Shown here one piece after another: positions 1 through 4,904 of a DNA stretch of 8,981 bases. Positions within the stretch are counted from its first letter, which is position 1. Each line of letters opens with the position of its first letter. A program made the position numbers and the translations under genes. Source of the DNA: Alphaproteobacteria bacterium (lineage in GTDB: Bacteria; Pseudomonadota; Alphaproteobacteria; Puniceispirillales; Puniceispirillaceae); assembly GCA_011524805.1 (NCBI GenBank), contig WTJO01000013.1, positions 1-8,981 on the forward strand. The letters are read 5' to 3'. The notes under the pieces are model-generated. The model searched no databases, was not told the DNA's origin, and was given only the letters and a program-made list of their open reading frames with translations.

Positions 1-2
1 AT

Positions 3-8
3 TATAAT
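3..8 (+). promoter_or_regulatory. Possible -10 element upstream of the glycosyltransferase gene
   Basis: TATAAT is a perfect match to the sigma-70 -10 consensus. The matching -35 element would lie outside the window, so it cannot be judged. The eight bases around it (ATTATAAT, 2-8 plus the first base) are palindromic, so the element could face either way. If used on the + strand, transcription would start near position 15 and leave a leader of about 140 nt before the glycosyltransferase gene. Confidence 0.25.
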
Positions 9-19
9 GATAACATCTA

Positions 20-48
20 TTGTCACAAACTGCTTTTCATTCTATCAG
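20..48 (+). promoter_or_regulatory. Weak candidate promoter for the glycosyltransferase-thrS transcript
   Basis: TTGTCA (20-25) resembles a -35 box (5 of 6 matches). It lies 17 bp before TATCAG (43-48), which matches the -10 consensus at 4 of 6 positions. Spacing is ideal but the -10 is poor. It is one of two options for the start of this transcript, the other being the perfect TATAAT at 3-8. Confidence 0.25.
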
Positions 49-86
49 TATCTTGATTATTCTGATATTGCTGGCCAATAACTATC

Positions 87-130
87 TGCCAGTATCATCA
101 TGCCAGTTCTGACATGCCGGCAATAATGCC
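87..130 (+). repeat. Phased TGCC repeats upstream of the glycosyltransferase gene
   Basis: TGCCAGT occurs at 87-93 and again at 101-107. TGCCGGC follows at 115-121 and a last TGCC at 127-130. The first three units start exactly 14 bp apart, the last after 12 bp. CTGGC at 71-75 can also pair with GCCAG at 88-92, and TGCCGGCA (115-122) is a perfect palindrome. The array ends 23 bp before the start codon at 154. It could be an operator or a structured leader; it could also be chance. Confidence 0.4.
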
Positions 131-153
131 TTAAAACAGATATAAAAGGTTCA

Positions 154-1314
154 ATGTCTGCTATTTCATCGATTACCCAGCCTGTTATTGTGCAAATTGT
201 GCCCAGATTGGAACAGGGCGGCGTAGAGCGCGGTACCATCGAGATGGCCGAAGCTATTCAGGCGCGTGGCTGGAAAGCTGTTGTGATCAGCAATGGCGGC
301 AAGCTAACAAGTCAGCTAAAGCGGGTTGGCGCTATCAGCTATGAGATACCTGTCCATTCAAAAAATCCGCTCAAATGGCCATCTATCAGGCACAAGGTAC
401 GGCGCATCCTGCAACAGGAAAGTGCGGATATTGTGCATGTCAGATCGCGTGTGCCTGCATGGATAGGACTGTCCGAAGCGAAATATCTGGGCATTGCCAG
501 CGTAGCCACCATCCATTCTAAATTCGTGCCGTCTAATGTAATAAAACATATATATAATCGAAAAATTCTACAGGCAGACAGGGTTATCGCCATATCTGAC
601 TATGTGCGTGACAATCTGCTTGCCCATTACAAAAACCATATCTCTGAAGATAAGATTACAGTCATTCATAGAGGCGTTGATTTATCCCTGTTTGATCCTG
701 CCGCTGTTAACCAGAGACGTATCATCGCCGAAGCCGAGCGTGTGGGCGCGCCAGATGATGGCAAGGTTGTGATGCTGGCGGCACGTCCAACCGCATGGAA
801 GGGATATGAAGTTCTGATAGATGCGGTGGCAAGACTGGACGATAAAACCGTATCTCTGGTGCTGGTAGGGGCTGGTAGTGGCGAAATAAAATTTATCGAA
901 AAACTGCGTGCCCGTGCTGTTAGGACAGGTCTTGGGGGGCGGTTGCGGATAGCAGAAGCTTCAATTGATATGCCGGCTGCATTAATGCTGGCAGATGTTG
1001 TGGCGATGCCGTCTATTCACCCCGAACCGTTTGGACGTATCGCCCTTGAAGCGCAGGCTATGGGGCGGCCTGTGGTAGCTTTTGCCCATGGCGGTGCGAT
1101 AGAATCTATTCTGCCAGATAAAACAGGCTGGCTGGCAAGCCCGTGCAAGACTGACGAATTGGCACAGGCTTTGAATAACGCATTAGTATTATCTGCTGCA
1201 AGCCGGCAAAAACTGGCGAAACAGGCACGCGATCAGGTGTCACGGTATTTCTCAAAACAGCAGATGTGTGATAAAACAATGTCAATTTACCAGAGCCTGC
1301 TTGATGCGGACTAG
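154..1314 (+). CDS. Glycosyltransferase family 4 (GT-B fold) protein
   Basis: A 386-residue retaining glycosyltransferase of the GT4 type, predicted to move a sugar from a nucleotide-sugar donor to an envelope acceptor such as lipopolysaccharide or exopolysaccharide; donor and acceptor cannot be read from the sequence. The N-terminal Rossmann half opens with VPRLEQGGVERGT (residues 16-28), a glycine-rich acceptor-side loop common in this family. The C-terminal half has RPTAWKG (211-217), whose Arg and Lys usually contact the donor phosphates, and the E-x7-E motif EPFGRIALE (Glu291 and Glu299). There is no signal peptide or membrane span, so it is probably cytoplasmic or peripheral at the inner membrane. 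AAAAGG (144-149) lies 4 nt before the ATG, a tight but usable ribosome binding site. The gene ends 43 nt before thrS with no terminator between, so the two are probably co-transcribed. Family assignment is firm; the pathway is unknown. Confidence 0.9.
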   Translation: MSAISSITQPVIVQIVPRLEQGGVERGTIEMAEAIQARGWKAVVISNGGKLTSQLKRVGAISYEIPVHSKNPLKWPSIRHKVRRILQQESADIVHVRSRVPAWIGLSEAKYLGIASVATIHSKFVPSNVIKHIYNRKILQADRVIAISDYVRDNLLAHYKNHISEDKITVIHRGVDLSLFDPAAVNQRRIIAEAERVGAPDDGKVVMLAARPTAWKGYEVLIDAVARLDDKTVSLVLVGAGSGEIKFIEKLRARAVRTGLGGRLRIAEASIDMPAALMLADVVAMPSIHPEPFGRIALEAQAMGRPVVAFAHGGAIESILPDKTGWLASPCKTDELAQALNNALVLSAASRQKLAKQARDQVSRYFSKQQMCDKTMSIYQSLLDAD

Positions 1315-1357
1315 GAATATATACGTCATAAAAAGACGAAAAGAAGGATAGATTGTA

Positions 1358-3286
1358 ATGCCCGTGATTACATTGCCTGATGGATCAGACAGACAGTTTG
1401 AAAGGTCTGTTACCCCCGCCGAGATTGCCGCAGATATAGGCCCCGGCCTTGCCAAGGCTGCGATGGCGGCAACTGTTAATGGCGCGCCATGGGATTTGAA
1501 CAGACAGATTGATCATGATTGTGAGCTATCACTGATCACAGCGAAAAACACAGATGAAGCGCTTGAGCTTGTCCGTCATGACTGCGCCCATATCATGGCA
1601 GAGGCTGTGCTTGAGCTATATCCGGATACGCAGGTTACAATTGGGCCAGCAATTGAAAACGGGTTTTATTATGATTTTCATCGTGATACCCCGTTCAGCA
1701 CAGATGATCTAGACGCGATTGAAGCGCGCATGCATGAGATTGTCGACAGAGATGAAGAGATTACCCGCGGTGTCTGGAGCAGAGATGAGGCGCTTGCATT
1801 CTATCAGGAAAAAAATGAGCCATTCAAAATTGAGCTTGTTGAATCTATTCCTTCAGATGAGCAGGTAAGCTATTACACACAGGGCAATTTTGTTGATTTA
1901 TGTCGTGGCCCGCATCTGACCTCAACAGCCAAGGCTGGCCATGCCTTCAAGCTGATGAAGGTAGCTGGCGCCTATTGGCGTGGTGATTCAAACAAGCCTA
2001 TGCTGCAACGTATCTACGGCACGGCATGGCTGACAGAAAAAGAGCTAAATGCCTATCTTGTAATGCTGGAAGAGGCTGAGAAGCGGGATCATCGCAAGCT
2101 GGGCAAACAGCTGGACTTCTTCCATCTTCAGGAAGAGGCGGCAGGCTCTGTGTTCTGGCATCCAAAGGGCTGGGTGCTATATCGCGAAATTGAAAATTAC
2201 ATGCGCCGTAGGCTTGAAGCTTCCGATTATGGCGAGGTAAAAACACCGCAGCTGGTAGATAGAAGCCTGTGGGAAGCCTCCGGCCACTGGGACAAGTTCG
2301 GCGAGAATATGTTTACAGCCGAAACCAATGAAGACAGAACACTGGCATTAAAGCCAATGAACTGCCCCGGGCATGTGCAAATCTATCGTCAGGGGATAAA
2401 ATCATACCGTGACCTGCCATTGCGGATGGCCGAATTTGGTTCATGCCACAGAAATGAGCCATCAGGCGCGCTTCATGGCATTATGCGTGTCCGTGCCTTC
2501 ACTCAGGATGATGCGCATATTTTCTGCACAGAAGAGCAGATTAATTCTGAATCTGTCGCTTTTTGTAATTTGCTTCAGGATATTTATGCTGATTTCGGAT
2601 TTACTGATGTCAGAGTGAAATTCTCTGACCGCCCCGAAGTGCGCGCAGGTGATGATGCAACCTGGGACAAGGCTGAAAAAGCGCTGACAGAAGCAACCAA
2701 AGCGGCTGGTCTGGATACAGAGCTTAATCCGGGTGAAGGTGCCTTTTATGGCCCCAAGCTGGAATTTGTATTGCGAGATGCGATTGGCAGAGACTGGCAA
2801 TGTGGCACCTTGCAGGTTGATTTTGTGCTGCCTGACAGGCTGGATGCAGAATATGTTGCCGAAGATGGTGCACGCCGCCGCCCTGTAATGCTGCATCGCG
2901 CTATTCTGGGCTCGCTGGAACGCTGGATTGGTATTCTGATTGAACAATATTCAGGCAGAATGCCTGTATGGCTGTCCCCTGTACAGGCGGTCATCGCGCC
3001 GATTACAGAAGCAGCCAATGACTATGCCCAGAGCGTATATGAACAGGCATTGCAGGCAGGCATCAGGGTTGAGATAGATTGCCGTAACGAGAAAATTGGC
3101 TATAAAATCCGCGAACATTCAACAGCCAAGGTGCCATTTATTCTGGCAGTTGGCGGGCGTGAGGCCGAAGCCGGCACAGTTGCAGTCAGACAGCTAGGCT
3201 CGGACGCACAACAGGTTATGCCTATTGCCGATGCAGTGGCCACCATGGCAGAACAGGCTCTGCCACCCGATATGCGTAACTGCTAG
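1358..3286 (+). CDS. thrS: Threonyl-tRNA synthetase
   Basis: Class II synthetase of 642 residues, the usual full length, which charges tRNA-Thr with threonine in the cytoplasm. Domains in order: TGS (about 1-61); the editing domain that removes mis-attached serine, with His74 and His78 in HDCAH and Cys182 and His186 in CRGPH; the catalytic core (about 245-535); and the anticodon-binding domain (about 540-640). The catalytic zinc that recognises threonine should be held by Cys336 (MNCPGH), His387 (DDAHIFC) and His513 (MLHRA), each offset by two from the E. coli ligands. Motif 2 is the CHRNEPSG region (363-370) and motif 3 the LGSLERWIGILIE region. AAGGA (1344-1348) sits 9 nt before the ATG. 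The leader after the glycosyltransferase is only 43 nt, too short for an operator like that of E. coli thrS. All key residues are present, so the enzyme should be active and able to edit. Confidence 0.98.
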   Translation: MPVITLPDGSDRQFERSVTPAEIAADIGPGLAKAAMAATVNGAPWDLNRQIDHDCELSLITAKNTDEALELVRHDCAHIMAEAVLELYPDTQVTIGPAIENGFYYDFHRDTPFSTDDLDAIEARMHEIVDRDEEITRGVWSRDEALAFYQEKNEPFKIELVESIPSDEQVSYYTQGNFVDLCRGPHLTSTAKAGHAFKLMKVAGAYWRGDSNKPMLQRIYGTAWLTEKELNAYLVMLEEAEKRDHRKLGKQLDFFHLQEEAAGSVFWHPKGWVLYREIENYMRRRLEASDYGEVKTPQLVDRSLWEASGHWDKFGENMFTAETNEDRTLALKPMNCPGHVQIYRQGIKSYRDLPLRMAEFGSCHRNEPSGALHGIMRVRAFTQDDAHIFCTEEQINSESVAFCNLLQDIYADFGFTDVRVKFSDRPEVRAGDDATWDKAEKALTEATKAAGLDTELNPGEGAFYGPKLEFVLRDAIGRDWQCGTLQVDFVLPDRLDAEYVAEDGARRRPVMLHRAILGSLERWIGILIEQYSGRMPVWLSPVQAVIAPITEAANDYAQSVYEQALQAGIRVEIDCRNEKIGYKIREHSTAKVPFILAVGGREAEAGTVAVRQLGSDAQQVMPIADAVATMAEQALPPDMRNC

Positions 3287-3384
3287 CCACACAGCTTAGG
3301 TCGCGGCTTCAAGATGTTATAAAAAACTTGCACATCTGCCAAATAATCGGCAAAAAGAAGGTCATAAAGCGCGAACATCCATGG

Positions 3385-3412
3385 TGGTCAGACCGTTATA
3401 AGGCATTATATT
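3385..3412 (+). promoter_or_regulatory. Candidate promoter for infC
   Basis: TGGTCA (3385-3390, 4 of 6 matches to the -35 consensus) is followed after 16 bp by TATATT (3407-3412, 5 of 6 matches to the -10 consensus) in a very AT-rich stretch. Transcription would begin near 3419, leaving about 24 nt before the AUA start codon, enough for the ribosome binding site. The 156-bp gap between thrS and infC has no terminator, so read-through from thrS is also likely. Confidence 0.3.
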
Positions 3413-3418
3413 ATATCT

Positions 3419-3433
3419 ATGAACAGCAGATAG
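3419..3433 (+). other. Four-codon minicistron (MNSR-stop) in frame with infC
   Basis: ATG AAC AGC AGA TAG lies in the same frame as infC. Its stop codon overlaps the first bases of the infC ribosome binding site (AGGAGA, 3432-3437). It is separated from the infC AUA codon by just three codons. The only purine-rich sequence upstream, AAGG at 3399-3402, is 16 nt from this ATG and too far away to be a good binding site. It may never be translated. It could also be a remnant of an earlier ATG start that was cut off by the TAG. Confidence 0.3.
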
Positions 3434-3445
3434 GAGAGTTTCATA
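3432..3445 (+). promoter_or_regulatory. Strong ribosome binding site followed by an AUA start codon (infC)
   Basis: AGGAGA (3432-3437) is a good Shine-Dalgarno sequence, 5 nt before ATA at 3443-3445. It decides the start of infC: the frame is closed by TAG at 3431-3433, the only codons between are GAG AGT TTC, and the first ATG, GTG or TTG downstream is ATG at 3674, inside the conserved core. A normal start is therefore not available. Confidence 0.85.
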
Positions 3446-3976
3446 GCACGTTCACGTCAAGAGCGGCCTCAAAATGAAGGCCCGCGTATTAATTCTGAAA
3501 TTGTTTCAGCAAATATCCGTTGTATAGATCCTGAAGGCGAACAACTCGGGATTCTCAGTATCGAAGAAGCGCTCAGGAAAGCAGAATCCTTTGGTCTTGA
3601 TCTGGTTGAAATCCAGCCAAATGCGGAACCGCCTGTCTGTAAAATTCTGGATTATGGCAAATTCAAATACCAGATGCAGAAACGTGCTTCAGAGGCACGC
3701 AAGAAACAAAAAGTCATCGAAGTTAAAGAAATTAAGCTTAGACCGAATATCGACAGTCATGATTATGATGTCAAAATGCGGGCTGTGCAAAAATTCCTTG
3801 CCGCAGGTGATAAGGTGAAAATTACCTTACGCTTCAGAGGCAGAGAAATGGCGCATGTCGATTTAGGCAGCCAGCTTCTGGCACGTGTGCGTGAAGATAT
3901 AGATGAAACTGCAAAAATTGAGGCCGAACCAAAGATGGAAGGCCGCCAGATGGTGATGGTCATCGCTCCGAAATAG
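3443..3976 (+). CDS. infC: Translation initiation factor IF-3 (AUA start codon)
   Basis: IF-3 binds the 30S subunit, keeps the subunits apart and rejects wrong start codons and wrong initiator tRNA. Starting at ATA the protein has 177 residues, close to the 180 of E. coli; starting at the first ATG (3674) would leave 100 and remove the whole N-terminal domain. The N-terminal domain holds GPRINSEI (13-20), the LGILSIEEAL region and EPPVCKILDYGK. A lysine-rich linker helix (about 75-95) leads to the C-terminal domain with KEIKLRPNIDSHDYDVK, KVKITLRFRGREMAH and the final MEGRQMVMVIAPK. In E. coli, infC starts with AUU so that IF-3 limits its own synthesis; the AUA here should work in the same way, which is inference. 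The gene follows thrS after 156 bp and precedes rpmI by 205 bp. A short perfect hairpin, CTGAAA/TTTCAG with a 3-nt loop, lies early in the gene at 3495-3509. Confidence 0.93.
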   Translation: MARSRQERPQNEGPRINSEIVSANIRCIDPEGEQLGILSIEEALRKAESFGLDLVEIQPNAEPPVCKILDYGKFKYQMQKRASEARKKQKVIEVKEIKLRPNIDSHDYDVKMRAVQKFLAAGDKVKITLRFRGREMAHVDLGSQLLARVREDIDETAKIEAEPKMEGRQMVMVIAPK

Positions 3977-3984
3977 GCGATGAC
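3959..3984 (+). other. Hairpin with the infC stop codon in its loop
   Basis: GTCATCGC (3959-3966) and GCGATGAC (3977-3984) form a perfect 8-bp stem around a 10-nt loop that ends with the infC stop codon TAG (3974-3976). No T-run follows, so it is not an intrinsic terminator. It may protect the 3' end of an infC message or mark a processing site. Confidence 0.55.
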
Positions 3985-3993
3985 AGGTTGTGG

Positions 3994-4029
3994 TGCTGCC
4001 AGATGGCCGCAATCTATGCCCAAAAGGCA
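3994..4029 (+). other. Two small hairpins after infC
   Basis: TGC-t-GCC (3994-4000) pairs with GGC-c-GCA (4005-4011) across the 4-nt loop AGAT, with one mismatch. TGCC (4017-4020) pairs with GGCA (4026-4029) across a 5-nt loop. Neither is followed by a T-run. Together with the stop-codon hairpin at 3959-3984 they make the start of the infC-rpmI spacer a row of stems; each of the two is weak on its own. Confidence 0.3.
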
Positions 4030-4039
4030 CGATTAAAGT

Positions 4040-4068
4040 TTGATTTATCCCGACAAGTTGCGTATAAG
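4040..4068 (+). promoter_or_regulatory. Candidate promoter for rpmI-rplT
   Basis: TTGATT (4040-4045, 4 of 6 matches to the -35 box) and TATAAG (4063-4068, 5 of 6 matches to the -10 box) are exactly 17 bp apart. Initiation would fall near 4075, giving the rpmI-rplT message a leader of about 107 nt that begins with the hairpin at 4071-4092. The position fits an internal promoter that allows ribosomal protein output to differ from that of infC. Confidence 0.45.
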
Positions 4069-4070
4069 AG

Positions 4071-4092
4071 CGGACGAAACATATCGCGTCCG
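4071..4092 (+). promoter_or_regulatory. First stem of the rpmI leader
   Basis: CGGACG (4071-4076) pairs perfectly with CGTCCG (4087-4092) across a 10-nt loop. The 3' arm has another possible partner: GTCCG (4088-4092) also fits CGGAC at 4144-4148, and adjoining CGGGC (4091-4095) fits GCCCG at 4134-4138. The stem may therefore be one state of a switching leader. Confidence 0.45.
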
Positions 4093-4123
4093 GGCTGAAA
4101 AAGGGCTGCCTGGCCGGTAATTT

Positions 4124-4158
4124 TGTCTGTTTTGCCCGAATATCGGACATGACAGACA
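4124..4158 (+). promoter_or_regulatory. Long stem-loop just upstream of rpmI, candidate L20 operator
   Basis: TGTCTGT (4124-4130) pairs with ACAGACA (4152-4158). The stem continues through one G-T wobble, a T-T mismatch, two pairs, a C-A mismatch and CCGA/TCGG (4136-4139 with 4143-4146), closed by the 3-nt loop ATA. In all 14 of 16 positions pair, counting the wobble. It ends 12 nt before the rpmI ribosome binding site GAGG (4172-4175). In E. coli and Bacillus, L20 represses rpmI-rplT by binding a leader structure that mimics its 23S rRNA site. That this stem is such a site is inferred from position; the mimicry has not been shown. Confidence 0.5.
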
Positions 4159-4181
4159 CACCCATAACAAAGAGGTTTGAA

Positions 4182-4379
4182 ATGCCCAAGATGAAAACAA
4201 AAAGCGGAGCGAAAAAACGCTTCCGTCTTACCGCAAATGGCAAGGTACGCGGCTCAGCGGCCTTTCTGCAACATAACTTGCGTCGTCGCACCCAGAAAAT
4301 GAAGCGTAAAGCACGAGGTACTATGATCCTGAGCGATGCTGATGCACGCATCGTAAAGCGTTTTCTGCCTTACGCCTAA
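4182..4379 (+). CDS. rpmI: Large ribosomal subunit protein bL35
   Basis: A small, very basic protein of 65 residues, the normal length, which sits in the 50S subunit. It begins with the family signature MPKMKTKSGAKKRF and goes on with RLTANGKVRG, the basic run NLRRRTQKMKRKARG and the ending VKRFLPYA. An in-frame ATG at 4149 would add eleven residues, but the conserved N-terminus and the ribosome binding site GAGG (4172-4175), 6 nt before the ATG at 4182, decide for the shorter form. The gene is followed by rplT after 45 nt, the usual pairing. Its 205-bp upstream spacer contains the promoter candidate and stems described here, so its translation is the likely target of control by L20 (known in other bacteria, inferred here). 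Confidence 0.97.
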   Translation: MPKMKTKSGAKKRFRLTANGKVRGSAAFLQHNLRRRTQKMKRKARGTMILSDADARIVKRFLPYA

Positions 4380-4384
4380 GGCGT
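4372..4384 (+). other. Hairpin with the rpmI stop codon as its loop
   Basis: ACGCC (4372-4376) and GGCGT (4380-4384) form a perfect 5-bp stem whose 3-nt loop is exactly the rpmI stop codon TAA (4377-4379). No T-run follows. A translating ribosome would have to open it to terminate. It might influence re-initiation at rplT, 45 nt downstream, or be chance. Confidence 0.4.
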
Positions 4385-4424
4385 TATGCGCGTAAACGAT
4401 AAGATTCTGGATGGAGATTAAGAT

Positions 4425-4790
4425 ATGGCAAGAGTAAGCAGAGGCGTTACATCACACGCCCGTCATAAAAAAGTAATGAATGCGGCAAAAGGTTATTATG
4501 GCCGCCGCAAAAACACCTTCAAAGCAGCAAAACAGGCGGTTGATAAGGCACGTCAATATGCCTATCGCGACCGGCGCGTGCGCAAGCGCGAGTTCAGAGC
4601 TTTGTGGATTCAGCGTATCAATGCGGCTGCCCGTATCCATGGCATGACCTATTCAACCTTCATGGGCGGACTGGCAAATGCAGGTATCGAGGTAGATAGA
4701 AAAATGCTGGCCGATCTGGCTGTGCATGAGCCTCAGGCATTTGCAGCATTTGTTGAGAAGTCACGCGCTGCTACCAAGGCTGCCAGCTAA
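4425..4790 (+). CDS. rplT: Large ribosomal subunit protein bL20
   Basis: L20 binds 23S rRNA early and is needed to start 50S assembly; in several bacteria it also represses its own operon. The 121 residues (usual length about 118) start with MARVSRGVTSHARHKKVM and the basic extension AKGYYGRRKNTFKAAKQAV, which threads into rRNA. The globular half has RVRKREFRALWIQRINAAAR, then THG-like IHGMTYSTFMGGL and the NAGIEVDRKMLADLAVHEP region, all typical. A GGAG site (4413-4416) lies 8 nt before the ATG. The gene is co-transcribed with rpmI and is followed after 28 nt by a strong terminator stem, so most transcripts should end here. The start needs no argument because the MARV opening is conserved. 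Confidence 0.98.
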   Translation: MARVSRGVTSHARHKKVMNAAKGYYGRRKNTFKAAKQAVDKARQYAYRDRRVRKREFRALWIQRINAAARIHGMTYSTFMGGLANAGIEVDRKMLADLAVHEPQAFAAFVEKSRAATKAAS

Positions 4791-4797
4791 TAGCTGG
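4783..4797 (+). other. Inverted repeat over the rplT stop codon
   Basis: CCAGCTA (4783-4789) and TAGCTGG (4791-4797) are perfect inverted repeats around one base. As RNA this gives a 5-bp stem with the loop TAATA, which holds the stop codon TAA (4788-4790). It lies 21 nt before the terminator stem and could stack with it to stabilise the 3' end. Confidence 0.4.
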
Positions 4798-4818
4798 TTC
4801 AACAAGATAATGCGATGG

Positions 4819-4858
4819 CGGCGCCTTGACTTCAGGTTAAGGTGGCGCCGTTTTTTTT
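4819..4858 (+). terminator. Intrinsic terminator between rplT and pheS
   Basis: CGGCGCC (4819-4825) and GGCGCCG (4844-4850) form a perfect GC-rich 7-bp stem, directly followed by eight T residues (4851-4858). The 18-nt loop can fold further through CCTT/AAGG-type pairing. This is a textbook Rho-independent terminator. It ends 46 nt before the pheS start, so pheST must depend on read-through or on a promoter squeezed into that gap; I find no convincing promoter there. In E. coli a terminator in the same place is an attenuator for pheST. Confidence 0.9.
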
Positions 4859-4904
4859 GGTGCCAGAGGCATTACATATTTTCTGCCAGCGACGAGTATC
4901 TAAG

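Noticed and set aside
1324..1338. CGTC/GACG stem of 4 bp just before thrS, considered as a threonyl-tRNA synthetase operator.
   Set aside because: Four pairs with a 7-nt loop is too weak, and the 43-nt leader has no room for the tRNA-like arms known from E. coli thrS.
2462..2947. Long open frame on the - strand inside thrS (161 codons).
   Set aside because: It lies opposite fully conserved ThrRS catalytic motifs, has no ribosome binding site I can see, and its product resembles no family I know.
3337..3352. TGCC/GGCA stem followed by a run of A between thrS and infC, considered as a terminator.
   Set aside because: Only 4 bp with an 8-nt loop, and no T-run on the + strand; a terminator for the - strand would serve no gene here.
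4033..4047. TTAA-N7-TTTA overlapping the -35 of the rpmI promoter candidate, similar to a CtrA site.
   Set aside because: The second half-site has a mismatch, such short AT-rich sites occur often by chance, and ribosomal protein genes are not usual CtrA targets.
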